Source: JAFKFI01 sp963795435
GTDB lineage: Bacteria; Pseudomonadota; Alphaproteobacteria; Acetobacterales; Acetobacteraceae
Assembly: GCA_963795435.1 (NCBI GenBank)
Contig: CAWCHV010000007.1
Location: 1-64,000, forward strand
DNA: 64,000 bases
Reading direction: 5' to 3'
In this document: positions 43,554 through 51,566 of the stretch, one piece after another
Position numbering within the stretch: position 1 is the first letter of the stretch
How the letters are laid out: each line of letters begins with the position of its first letter
Program-made: the position numbers and the translations under genes
Notes under the pieces: model-generated
Told to the model about the DNA's origin: nothing
Databases searched by the model: none
The model's input: only the letters and a program-made list of their open reading frames with translations

Positions 43554-43634
43554 CCCCTCACCCCGGCCCTCTCCCGCAAGGGTAGAGGGAGAAGGAAAGC
43601 CCCCTCCCCTTGCGGGAGGGGGTTGGGGAGGGGT
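43554..43634. repeat. GC-rich palindromic intergenic repeat, copy E
   Basis: Begins CCCCTCACCCCGG, then CCCTCTCCC...GGTAGAGGGAG and CCCCCTCCCC...GGGAGGGGG. Nearly the same layout and orientation as copy D, with one base change breaking the first stem. It lies between the LLM gene and the SDR gene on the same strand. Confidence 0.85.
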
Positions 43635-43659
43635 GAGGCCGACGGAAGGTGGGGAAACG

Positions 43660-44424
43660 ATGCGATTCAAGGATAAAATAGCACTCATCACCGCGGCGGC
43701 GAACGGCATCGGCCGCGCCACCGCCGAGATCATGGCGCGCGAAGGCGCCGTGGTGGTTGCGGTCGACAACCATCAGGAGCGGCTGGACAGCGCAATCGCC
43801 GCGCTGACCAAAGCCGGCGGCCGCGCGCATGGCCGCCTCGCCGATGCGCTCGATCCCGCGCAGGTGAATGCGACGGTGGCCGATGTCGCGCGCGAGTTCG
43901 GCGCCATCGACATCCTGGTCAACGCGGTCGGCGGCAGCACGATCATCGCGAATGCGGCGGCCACGGTGGACGAGCTGAGCTTCGAGGACTGGCAACGCAT
44001 CATCGCGTTCAATCTCAGCGGCACTTTCCTGTTCACCAATGCCATCGTGCCGGTGATGAAGCGGCAGAAGCGGGGGAAAATCGTCAACCTCGCCTCCATC
44101 GCGGGGCGCGGCCTCAGCGAAAGCAGCAGCACCGCCTACGCGGCGGCCAAGGGCGGCATCATCGCGTTGACCCGCAAGCTTTCCTTCGAGCTCGGGCCGT
44201 TCGGGATCAATGTCAACGCCATCGCGCCGAGCCTGACGCTCTCGGAGCGGCTGCAACCACGCTGGAATCAGATGGCGCCGGAGGATCAGGCGGCGGCGCG
44301 TGAACGAGTGCCGCTGCGCCGCATCGCCGAACCACGGGACCAGGCGAACGTGATCTGCTTCCTGGCGTCCGGCGACGCGGATTTCGTCACCGGCCTGACC
44401 ATCGACGTCACCGGAGGGCAGTGA
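43660..44424 (+). CDS. Short-chain dehydrogenase/reductase
   Basis: Encodes 254 residues. Coenzyme motif TAAANGIGRA (variant of TGxxxGIG), NAVGGS in place of NNAG, Ser in LASIAGRG, and Tyr/Lys in AYAAAKGGI. VDNHQE after beta-2 suggests NAD preference. ATG 43660 follows AAGGTGGGG. An alpha/beta hydrolase gene starts three bases after the stop, and an NTF2-like gene overlaps that, forming a three- or four-gene operon. Confidence 0.86.
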   Translation: MRFKDKIALITAAANGIGRATAEIMAREGAVVVAVDNHQERLDSAIAALTKAGGRAHGRLADALDPAQVNATVADVAREFGAIDILVNAVGGSTIIANAAATVDELSFEDWQRIIAFNLSGTFLFTNAIVPVMKRQKRGKIVNLASIAGRGLSESSSTAYAAAKGGIIALTRKLSFELGPFGINVNAIAPSLTLSERLQPRWNQMAPEDQAAARERVPLRRIAEPRDQANVICFLASGDADFVTGLTIDVTGGQ

Positions 44425-44427
44425 GCC

Positions 44428-45120
44428 ATGTCGACATTCGTGCTGATCCACGGCGCGTACCAGGGAGGTTGGATCTGGCAGCCCGTCGCGAGCCGCCTGC
44501 GCGCCGCCGGCCATGCAGTCTATGCTCCCACGCTCGACGGCTGCGCCGAACGCCAGCAGGCGCTGCGGCCCGGCATCACCACCGAGACACACGCTAGGGA
44601 AATCGCCGAACTGCTGTACTACGAGGATCTGCGTGACGCGGTGCTGGTCGGCACCAGCGCGGGCGGGATGGTGTTGTGCCGCGCCGTCGAGCAGGCGCGC
44701 GAACGGGTCGGGCGCGTGGTGTTCGCCGACGCGCTGGCCCTGATGAACGGCGAGCGGATCGCCGATTTCGTCAAGCGGCCGTCGGCGGTCTCGACGGCGC
44801 TCGCCACCGGGCCCTCCCGCGCGGACGCCGAGGGCCGCATGTTCAAGGATCTGGAACCGTCGGTGCGGGAATGGGCGCTGGCGCGCTCCACGCCGCATCC
44901 GATCGCGGCGATGGACGAGCCGGTGCGGCTCGAACGCTTCTGGGACCAGCCGTGGCGGGCGACGGTGATCCGCTGCCTGCGCGCGCTCAATCCGCCGGAG
45001 ACGCATCAGCGGCGCACCGCCGATACGCTGCGCGCGAAGTGGTTCGAGCTGGACACTGGGCATTATCCGATGCTCAGCGCGCCGGACGAACTGGCAAGGC
45101 TGATCCTGGTCGAGCCATGA
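44428..45120 (+). CDS. Alpha/beta hydrolase
   Basis: Encodes 230 residues, compact. HGAYQGGWIWQPVASRLRAAGH (oxyanion region and helix A), nucleophile elbow LVGTSAGGMV (Ser about 75), and catalytic His in DTGHYPMLSAP near the C-terminus. The arrangement resembles the salicylate-esterase/hydroxynitrile-lyase-like group. ATGA overlap with the next gene. Likely an esterase in the operon's catabolic route; the substrate is unknown. Confidence 0.83.
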   Translation: MSTFVLIHGAYQGGWIWQPVASRLRAAGHAVYAPTLDGCAERQQALRPGITTETHAREIAELLYYEDLRDAVLVGTSAGGMVLCRAVEQARERVGRVVFADALALMNGERIADFVKRPSAVSTALATGPSRADAEGRMFKDLEPSVREWALARSTPHPIAAMDEPVRLERFWDQPWRATVIRCLRALNPPETHQRRTADTLRAKWFELDTGHYPMLSAPDELARLILVEP

Positions 45121-45512
45121 CGGACGAATACGCATCGGCGCTGAGCGGCGCCCGGGAAGCAATGGATGGCTTCATGGCCGCGTTCAATGCGCGCGATGCC
45201 GAGGCGCTGCGGACTCGCTGGTTCCACTTTCCGCATGTCCGCTTCCACAGCGGCAAGGTCACGGTCATGGAGCGGCCCGAGGACTATCACAACCTCGTCT
45301 GGAACGATCGAGGCAACGCCGAGAGCTGGGCGCGGAGCGAGTGGGACTACGTGGAGCCGATCGACGTCGGGCCTGAGAAGGTGCATTTCCGCGTCCAGTT
45401 CAGCCGGTATCGCGCCGACGGCAGCAAGATTGGCAGCTACCGTTCGCTCTACATTGTCACGCATATCGGCGGCCGCTGGGCGATCCAGGGGCGGTCGAGC
45501 TGGGCCGCGTAA
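45117..45512 (+). CDS. SnoaL/NTF2-like protein
   Basis: Encodes 131 residues. The N-terminal helix (AREAMDGFMAAFNARDAEAL), the WFHFPHVRFHSGKVTVM strand, and the C-terminal SLYIVTHIGGRWAIQGRSSW match the NTF2-like cone fold. Such proteins can be ring-opening isomerases or cyclases, or simply bind ligand. It overlaps the hydrolase gene by ATGA and is followed 27 bases later by an LLM gene. Confidence 0.78.
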   Translation: MTDEYASALSGAREAMDGFMAAFNARDAEALRTRWFHFPHVRFHSGKVTVMERPEDYHNLVWNDRGNAESWARSEWDYVEPIDVGPEKVHFRVQFSRYRADGSKIGSYRSLYIVTHIGGRWAIQGRSSWAA

Positions 45513-45539
45513 GTGGGTTGAAAAACCGCGGAGAAGACC

Positions 45540-46358
45540 ATGCGCCTCGGCATCGTGACCATTCCGCATCCCATATCCGGCGGCTCCGTGATCGAGCGGT
45601 TCGCCGAGTTCGGCCGCCGTGTGGAGGAGTTGGGCTTCACCGGATTGTGGGTCACGGACGCCTTCGGGCGGGGTCGGCCGACGCTGGATCCGCTGACCCT
45701 GCTCGCAACCCTCTGCGCCGAGACGAGCCGGATCGAGCTCGGCACCTGCGTCGTGCAGGTGCCCTTGCGTCATCCCGTCGAGCACGCGCACCGCGCCCAG
45801 ACGCTCCACCTGTTATCGCGCGGCCGCTTCCGGTTTGGCGTCGGCTCGGGCTCCACCAAGGCGGATTTCGACGCGGTGGGAGCCGATTTCGAGGCGCGGT
45901 TCAAGACGCTTCCCGCCTTTCTCGAAATTATGCGCCGCACCTGGAACGGCGAGGGCGTCCACGGCCCCGCGCTGTCGCTGTGGCCGGGCACCGAGGGCGG
46001 CCCGCCGGTGCTGCTCGGCGCGTGGCGCAGCGCGCGGTGGATCGACCTCGCGGCGCGCCGCTGCCAGGGCTGGATCGCCTCTGGCATCTACTCGAACCCG
46101 GACGATCTCGGCATCGGGCTGGGCATGTACCGTGACGCCGGCGGAACCCGCGCGGTGCTGGCCAACGTGTTCACCGATCTGAGGCCCGAACCGGCGCTCA
46201 ACCCGATGATCGCCAACGCCAAGATTTCGTTGATCTGCTCCCCGGCCGAGGCGCGCGACCGGCTGCGGCGGCTCGAACAGCTCGGCCTCGACGACGCGCT
46301 GCTGGTCTGCCCCTTCGACGCGCCCGAGCAACTGGAGGCGATCCGCGCGTTGATCTAG
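45540..46358 (+). CDS. LLM-class flavin-dependent oxidoreductase, short form
   Basis: Encodes 272 residues, shorter than the other four LLM proteins (345-419). Motifs: ELGFTGLWVTDAFGRGRPTLDP, IELGTCVVQVPLRHPVEHAHR, and SRGRFRFGVGSGSTKADFDAVG. The C-terminal third of the barrel appears reduced. GGAGAAG precedes the ATG. It is probably the last catabolic gene of the SDR/hydrolase/NTF2 operon. Cofactor (FMN or F420) and substrate are unknown. Confidence 0.84.
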   Translation: MRLGIVTIPHPISGGSVIERFAEFGRRVEELGFTGLWVTDAFGRGRPTLDPLTLLATLCAETSRIELGTCVVQVPLRHPVEHAHRAQTLHLLSRGRFRFGVGSGSTKADFDAVGADFEARFKTLPAFLEIMRRTWNGEGVHGPALSLWPGTEGGPPVLLGAWRSARWIDLAARRCQGWIASGIYSNPDDLGIGLGMYRDAGGTRAVLANVFTDLRPEPALNPMIANAKISLICSPAEARDRLRRLEQLGLDDALLVCPFDAPEQLEAIRALI

Positions 46359-46383
46359 CGGGTCCGGCGGCAGGGAGCGAGCC

Positions 46384-46560
46384 ATGTCATCCACGAACGA
46401 AGACCGCGAGCAGCGCATCCGCGAGCGGGCGTACTCCCTCTGGGAGGAGGAGGGACGCCCGGAGGGACGCGCGGACGAGTTGTGGGAGCGCGCTCGCGCG
46501 CTGATCGAGGCGGAGGATAACCCTGATGCCCCGAACATGATCTCCCCGCCGCCGCTCTGA
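46384..46560 (+). CDS. DUF2934 small protein
   Basis: Encodes 58 residues. The opening REQRIRERAYSLWEEEGRPEG followed by ADELWERARALIEAE is the DUF2934 helix-turn-helix-sized motif common in alphaproteobacteria. AGGGAG lies eight bases before the ATG. It begins 25 bases after the LLM stop, and its stop is six bases from the converging FAD-oxidoreductase gene. The biological role is unknown. Confidence 0.8.
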   Translation: MSSTNEDREQRIRERAYSLWEEEGRPEGRADELWERARALIEAEDNPDAPNMISPPPL

Positions 46561-46566
46561 TCGGCG

Positions 46567-47694
46567 CTACGAGGCGAGCCCAACCCCGCGCTCGGCCGTC
46601 CTCGGGATTCGCGTCGACGCGGCGGCAAGGCGCATGAGACCCGGAAACATCGCGCACGCGGCGACGAGCGGCGCTTGAGCCGGCGCCGCGACGCAGCCCG
46701 CGTGCAGCCATGACGCACGACGCATCTGCGCGCCGATATCGCACCTCAATCGCCGATGATGCACGGCGGTCGGCTCGCCCGACAGCCAAGCGGACCCGGC
46801 GGAACGCGCGCTATGCAGCGCGATCGCCACGCCGTCGCCGGTGAGGGACGGGATGACCGCCGCCTGATCGCCGAGACGGAACAGGCCCGGCGGATCGGCC
46901 GGGCTCGGTGCGTGGACGAACCCGTACGGCAGCCGACCGATGGCCAGCGGACGGGACAGGCGCTGCGCCGCGCCGTGAAGCCGTTGCGCCAGATGCGGAC
47001 ACGCAAATGTCAAAGCCCGCAGCAGACCGTCCCAGTTTCCCCCTGCCCGCTCAAGCGCCCGCGCCGACACGATCAGGCTGAGGTTGGCCGTGTCGCCCTC
47101 GACGAGCAGTAGCCCTGCGTAGCCGCCGTCGAACAACACCACCTCGACATGGCCTCGAAGCGCGTCGGTCTGCCGGGCTGTCAACGAGAGATAGATCTTG
47201 AACGCCACCGTTTTGGGCGAGCACGCCGCCCGCGGCACACCGCGAAGATCGTGTTTTCCGGTGGCCAGGAACACCGCCTCTGTCGCCATGTCTCCGTGCG
47301 AGGTGGCGAGGCGCAGTCCCGCGCCTTCGAGATGCAAGGCAAGCGCGCGCCGGCCGCGCAGCACCGTCACACCGCGATCTTCCGCGAGCCGCAGCAACGC
47401 ATCGTCCAGCACGCGCCGCGACAGTCCAAGGGCCGCGAAGGGCAGAGAACATTCCGCCACGCGACCGCCGTGCACCAGCCGCAGCGCGGTGATCGGAGCG
47501 GCACCGAGGCGTTGCAAGTCCAGCCCGAGTGCGGTGAGGCTCCGTTTCGCCTCGATGCTGAGGAAATCGCCGCATACCTTGTCGCTCGACACGGCATCTC
47601 GTTCGAGCACGACGACTTCCCGCCCGGCCGACGCCAGCAGGAACGCCAGCGTCGCCCCGGCGGGACCGCCGCCGACGACTACGGGCGGGCTCAC
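46567..47694 (-). CDS. FAD-dependent oxidoreductase, type III PKS-associated
   Basis: Encodes 375 residues of the geranylgeranyl-reductase/PHBH-like flavoprotein group. FAD-binding VVGGGPAGATLAFLLASAG (about 5-23), then KVCGDFLSIEAKRSL, the DG-type motif FLATGKHDLRG, and GLFRLGDQAAVIPSLTGDGVA (GD motif binding the ribityl chain). GTG 47694 overlaps the methyltransferase stop as GTGA. It is third in the type III PKS - methyltransferase - oxidoreductase unit. In comparable phenolic-lipid operons such an enzyme hydroxylates the aromatic ring or oxidises it to a quinone; that role here is inferred. Confidence 0.86.
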   Translation of the reverse strand: MSPPVVVGGGPAGATLAFLLASAGREVVVLERDAVSSDKVCGDFLSIEAKRSLTALGLDLQRLGAAPITALRLVHGGRVAECSLPFAALGLSRRVLDDALLRLAEDRGVTVLRGRRALALHLEGAGLRLATSHGDMATEAVFLATGKHDLRGVPRAACSPKTVAFKIYLSLTARQTDALRGHVEVVLFDGGYAGLLLVEGDTANLSLIVSARALERAGGNWDGLLRALTFACPHLAQRLHGAAQRLSRPLAIGRLPYGFVHAPSPADPPGLFRLGDQAAVIPSLTGDGVAIALHSARSAGSAWLSGEPTAVHHRRLRCDIGAQMRRASWLHAGCVAAPAQAPLVAACAMFPGLMRLAAASTRIPRTAERGVGLAS

Positions 47695-48389
47695 CGGCTG
47701 CGCTCGGCTGTCAGCCGGAATGGAACGTGCCGGCGGATCGTCACCGCGTCGCTGGGGACGACTTCGCGGGTCAGCGTCGCGAGCTCGTCGGGGTGGAAGC
47801 CGCGCGTGATCGAGATGAGCCCGTCGCTCCGGACGAAGTGGTGCCAGCGCGCGGCGGTGGCGAGCAGATTGAAGCCGAGATAGGCCAATACGCTGCGGTG
47901 GATGTCGCTGATAATCCAGCCGCGGCGGGCGAACCGCTCCATCCAGCGGACGAACGCCACCACCTCCGCATCCGTCAGATGATGGGTGAACTGCGCGCTG
48001 ACGATGAAGTCGAACGGTAGCACCGGGGTGAAAGCGAACACGTCGCCGGCGACAAACTCGATCCGGTCTTCCGCGGGCGTTGCTTCGCGCGCGGCCTGTA
48101 CGGCCCAAGGATGGCGATCGATCCCCACAAGCTCGGCATCGAGGCCGCGCCGCGTGCTCCATCGGCGGATGGCACGGAGCATGTCGCCATAACCCGAGGC
48201 GACATCGAGCACGGAGAAGCGTTCGCCCGCCCGAAATCCCTGCCGCCCCAACCAGCGCAACGTCGGTCGCAACGTGAAGGTCGTGCGATTGACGCGCGAG
48301 AGATCGCGGAGACAACGCTGGTAGTCGGCGTAGTCCACGCAATCGCTGTCCATCCGCTCGGGCGTGTCGGCGCGGTGCGAGAGGTTCAC
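47691..48389 (-). CDS. SAM-dependent methyltransferase, type III PKS-associated
   Basis: Encodes 232 residues of the class I Rossmann methyltransferase fold. Motif I FSVLDVASGYGDMLRAI (about 58-74), acidic end of beta-2 in LVGIDRHPWAV, and motif IV region FDFIVSAQFTHHL. ATG 48389 overlaps the PKS stop as ATGA; the downstream FAD gene overlaps as GTGA. So the three genes are translated as a unit. Expected to methylate the resorcinol/pyrone product, O- or C-, not distinguishable here. Confidence 0.87.
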   Translation of the reverse strand: MNLSHRADTPERMDSDCVDYADYQRCLRDLSRVNRTTFTLRPTLRWLGRQGFRAGERFSVLDVASGYGDMLRAIRRWSTRRGLDAELVGIDRHPWAVQAAREATPAEDRIEFVAGDVFAFTPVLPFDFIVSAQFTHHLTDAEVVAFVRWMERFARRGWIISDIHRSVLAYLGFNLLATAARWHHFVRSDGLISITRGFHPDELATLTREVVPSDAVTIRRHVPFRLTAERSR

Positions 48390-49462
48390 GGGCTGCCCGC
48401 CCGGCGGAACCGGAACGTCTCCACGCTCAATCCTGGTCCGAACGCCATCGCGACACCTTCGCCGCCGATCTCACGCGCGCGCATGATCCGGTCGAGCACG
48501 AACACCAGCGTCGCCGACGACACGTTGCCGACATCGCGCAGCACGTCACGCGAGAAGCGCAGCGCGTCGGGCGCCAAACCCAGCCCCTGCTGCACCGCGT
48601 CCAGCACCGAACGTCCTCCGGCGTGGACCGCCCAGAGCGCGATCGCATCCGGGTCTGGCAGGCCCATGATGGCACGCCCGTGCTCGCCGAGGCACCGGCG
48701 GATGCGGCCCGGCACCTGCCCCGAAAGACGCATCCGAAACCCGCTGTCGCCGATATGCCAGGTGATGAGGCTCTCGGTACGCGGGATCACGCTGGCGCGG
48801 AAATCGTCGAGCTCCAGGCCATCGGCATCGGCGGAAACGAGGCAGGCGGTGCAGCCGTCGGCGAACAGCAGGAACATCAGCATCGTCTCCAGCTCCCACT
48901 CCTCCTGCAGGTGCAGCGTGCTGAGCTCGATATTCACCACCAGCACCCGCGCATCCGGCTCCGAGCGGACGATGTGGCGCGCGAGCTTGAGCGCGTTGAC
49001 CGCGGCGAAGCAGCCCATGAAACCGATGATGGTGCGCTCCACCGTGGCGGACAGACCAAGCCGAGCTGCGAGTTGCAGATCGAGCCCCGGCGCCGAGAAG
49101 CCGGTGCAGGAGGCCACCACGAGATGCGTGATCGAGGCCCGATTCCCGCTGATTCCCAGCCGCTCCACGGCGCGCGCGGCGAGCACGAGGGCGAATTCCT
49201 CGAACAGTTGCATTCGGCTGCGCGTGCTGGGGAAGGCGCCGCGCCGATAGATGCGGCTCCTGTCCAGATAGACATCGCGCGGCTTCGGTCCTGGCTCGAG
49301 GAAGGAATAGCGATGCTCGATCCCGGACAGCACGATCATGCGCTCGAACAGGGCCAGGCTGCGCGCGTCGGGCAGCGCCGTTCGCGCGAAATCGACGAAA
49401 TCGGCGTGAATATCGTGCTCGGGGACGGCCGTGCCGATCCGGTTCAGGAAGGCACGGGTCAT
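48386..49462 (-). CDS. Type III polyketide synthase
   Basis: Encodes 358 residues of the chalcone/stilbene synthase-like fold. The catalytic triad is visible: C151 in GFMGCFAAVNA, H280 in WAVHAGGRS, and N313 in GNVSSATLVF. The N-terminal thiolase domain includes HLVVASCTGFSAPGLD. Bacterial enzymes of this branch extend fatty acyl or aromatic starters with malonyl-CoA to alkylresorcinols or alkylpyrones. It heads a three-gene coupled operon and is divergent from the NodB-type deacetylase. No conventional ribosome-binding site precedes ATG 49462. Confidence 0.93.
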   Translation of the reverse strand: MTRAFLNRIGTAVPEHDIHADFVDFARTALPDARSLALFERMIVLSGIEHRYSFLEPGPKPRDVYLDRSRIYRRGAFPSTRSRMQLFEEFALVLAARAVERLGISGNRASITHLVVASCTGFSAPGLDLQLAARLGLSATVERTIIGFMGCFAAVNALKLARHIVRSEPDARVLVVNIELSTLHLQEEWELETMLMFLLFADGCTACLVSADADGLELDDFRASVIPRTESLITWHIGDSGFRMRLSGQVPGRIRRCLGEHGRAIMGLPDPDAIALWAVHAGGRSVLDAVQQGLGLAPDALRFSRDVLRDVGNVSSATLVFVLDRIMRAREIGGEGVAMAFGPGLSVETFRFRRAGSP

Positions 49463-49536
49463 TCAATCCGCTCCAGATCTCTGTGACGGGAAACCCTCGC
49501 TCGCGATGCCGCGCTGGACTAAAAGACGACCGACTG

Positions 49537-50493
49537 ATGCTGGAAACAAGACACCCCCCACCGAGCGATGCGTCTCGCGACGCCATGTCCATGTCCGCGG
49601 CGCATCCGGCGCTCTCCGGGTCGGTGAGCGAGACGCTTGCCGGCGGCGATTGTTCCCCCCGACGCCCAACATGGTCCCCGACGCGGGCGGTTCGGCTCTC
49701 GGTCGCGCTGCACGCGCTCGCGGGGCTGGGTCTTCTCGTTCAGCCGTCCGGCTGGCCGTGGCTGTTAGGCGCGGTCGCGGCGAACCATCTGTTGCTCGGC
49801 GCCGTCGGCATGTGGCCGCGAAGCCGGCTGCTCGGCCCAAACCTGATCCAGCTCCCGGCCTCGCGGAGCGGACGCGGTGTCGTGGCGCTCTCGTTCGATG
49901 ACGGGCCGGACCCAGAGGTGACGCCGCGCGTCATGAACCTGCTGGAACAGCACGGCGCGACAGCAAGCTTCTTCTGCATCGGCGAGCGCGCAGCGGCCTG
50001 GCCGGAGATCGTGCGCGATATCGCCAGACGCGGGCACAGCGTAGAGAACCATACACAGCGCCACCCCTACGCCTTCGCCTGCTTCGGAATGCGGGCGCTG
50101 CGGCGCGAGATCGGGGCGGCACAGATCACGCTGGGCCGGCTCTCCGGCCGCTCCCCCCGCTTCTTCCGAGCTCCAGTCGGGTTACGCAGTCCGCTGCTCG
50201 ATCCGGTCCTGTCGCGGAGCGGATTGCTGCTCACCTCCTGGTCTCGTCGCGGGCACGATTGCGTCCGCCGCGACCCCGACGCCGTCCTGCGTCAGATCAC
50301 GTCCCGGTTGCGGGACGGCGACATCCTCCTGCTGCACGATGGCTCCTGCGCGCGGACACGCGGCGGAACGCCGGTCGTGCTTGCCGTCCTGCCGCGCCTG
50401 CTGTGCCACCTGCGCGCCCGCGGGCTGCGAGCACTCTCGCTGCCCGACGCGCTCCTCGCCGAACCGCCCGGGCAAATCGTCGAGAAGATATGA
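49537..50493 (+). CDS. Polysaccharide deacetylase (NodB) family membrane protein
   Basis: Encodes about 318 residues. An N-terminal membrane segment (about 55-90, LSVALHALAGLGLLV and LLGAVAANHLLLGAVG) anchors a cytosolic or periplasmic NodB domain. Metal/catalytic motifs: SFDDGPDPEV (MT1), HSVENHTQRHP (MT2, HxxxH-like) and RAPVG (MT3). A later DILLLHDGS supplies the His of MT5. The start is uncertain (ATG 49537 chosen; GTG 49483 would leave only 20 bases to the divergent PKS start). In this cluster it could hydrolyse an N- or O-acyl group; substrate unknown. Confidence 0.85.
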   Translation: MLETRHPPPSDASRDAMSMSAAHPALSGSVSETLAGGDCSPRRPTWSPTRAVRLSVALHALAGLGLLVQPSGWPWLLGAVAANHLLLGAVGMWPRSRLLGPNLIQLPASRSGRGVVALSFDDGPDPEVTPRVMNLLEQHGATASFFCIGERAAAWPEIVRDIARRGHSVENHTQRHPYAFACFGMRALRREIGAAQITLGRLSGRSPRFFRAPVGLRSPLLDPVLSRSGLLLTSWSRRGHDCVRRDPDAVLRQITSRLRDGDILLLHDGSCARTRGGTPVVLAVLPRLLCHLRARGLRALSLPDALLAEPPGQIVEKI

Positions 50494-50508
50494 CAGGACG
50501 ACGGGCGA

Positions 50509-50883
50509 TCAGGCCGTGCCGCGATGGTAGGTGTTGCTCTCGCCGCGGTCGATCAGCGTCGGCTCCGGTCCCGGCTGGAGCTGGCGCCAGGTCACGTCAT
50601 TGTGCGAACCGGTGATCTCGATGCTGCCGCCCGGCGCCAGCTCGACGAACACGTCATTGTGTTCCCCGGTCAAGCGCACGAAGCGGCAAGGACCCGTCAG
50701 GCGGATGTCGGTGTGGTTGCCGTTAAGCTGCACGGGACGCGCGTCGCACGGGATCGCCGCGCTGGCCTGTGACAGATTGTAGACGGCGAACCCGTTCTGG
50801 TCGACCGCGATCGGCGCGACCATGGGTTTGCAAGCGGCGACCGCCAGGCTGATGGCGGCAACCCGCAGGATGACGGCGGACAT
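50509..50883 (-). CDS. DUF3060 lipoprotein
   Basis: Encodes 124 residues. Lipoprotein signal: AAISLAVAAC (lipobox Cys about 18). The mature part has three successive short beta motifs: NGNHTDIRLTGPC, TGEHNDVFVEL and TGSHNDVTWRQL, the N/H-x-D repeat pattern of DUF3060. GGGGAGA precedes ATG 50883; the upstream in-frame start at 50922 would destroy the signal peptide. It converges with the deacetylase (15 bases between stops) and is divergent from the MlaC-like gene. Role in the cluster unknown. Confidence 0.83.
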   Translation of the reverse strand: MSAVILRVAAISLAVAACKPMVAPIAVDQNGFAVYNLSQASAAIPCDARPVQLNGNHTDIRLTGPCRFVRLTGEHNDVFVELAPGGSIEITGSHNDVTWRQLQPGPEPTLIDRGESNTYHRGTA

Positions 50884-50942
50884 GCGTTCTCCCCGTGCTT
50901 GTGCTGTTCTACGATAGACCAATTCGCGGTGATGAGTATCGT

Positions 50943-51566
50943 ATGAGAAGACTTCTTCTTACCAAGCGCAACCTGCTGGCGCTCACGCCTCCGGCGCTGC
51001 TAGCGCCGTTGCGGGCACGGGCCGAGACGGACCTCGCGCAGGCAGCAGCCTTCATCAAGCGGACCGGGCAGGAAATGGCGACCCTGATCGGCGGCGCGCC
51101 GACGGTGGCGGAAAAGCGCCGGCGGCTGCAGCCTTTCATCGACCGGGTGGTCGATGTCGACGGGGTGGCGCGGTTCTGCCTCGGCCGGCATTGGCGGCGG
51201 GCGACCGAGGCGCAGCAGGAAACCTTTGTCCGATTGTTCCATGCCGTGTTGCTGAACAACGTCGTCGCCCGGATGGGTGATTACCAGCACACCGAGATGC
51301 GCGTGATCATCGGCCAGCCCGAAGCTCACGAGGACGGCATTCATGTGCCCACGATCCTGGAGCGGACCGGCAATCCGCCCGTTCGCGTCACTTGGATCGT
51401 GCGCCAGGACGGCGAGCCGCGCATCGTCGACGTGATGGCCGAAGGCACCAGTCTGCGGCTGACAGTGCGCAGCGACTACAATGCGTTCCTTGCGCGCCAC
51501 GGCGATAATATCGACGCGCTGATCGACGCCTTGCGCGAGCAAACGGGTCAGGCCGCCTCCGGCTGA
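50943..51566 (+). CDS. MlaC/HpnM-type phospholipid-binding periplasmic protein
   Basis: Encodes 207 residues. A Sec-type signal peptide (about 1-27, ending RARA). The mature domain is MlaC/Ttg2D-like: KRRRLQPFIDRVVDVDGVARFCLGRHWRRATEAQQETF (quoted here only as its start and end: KRRRLQPFID and FCLGRHWRRA), followed by VNLVV-like helices and PVRVTWIVRQDGEPRIVDV. HpnM, a hopanoid-associated paralogue, is equally likely. It would shuttle a hydrophobic lipid across the periplasm, which suits a cluster making a membrane pigment or phenolic lipid. Its end overlaps the converging methyltransferase gene by 19 bases. Confidence 0.83.
   Translation: MRRLLLTKRNLLALTPPALLAPLRARAETDLAQAAAFIKRTGQEMATLIGGAPTVAEKRRRLQPFIDRVVDVDGVARFCLGRHWRRATEAQQETFVRLFHAVLLNNVVARMGDYQHTEMRVIIGQPEAHEDGIHVPTILERTGNPPVRVTWIVRQDGEPRIVDVMAEGTSLRLTVRSDYNAFLARHGDNIDALIDALREQTGQAASG

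Noticed and set aside
13117..43634. The GC repeats as a CRISPR or IS remnant
   Set aside because: No regular spacing with unique spacers and no transposase gene or terminal repeats in the window.
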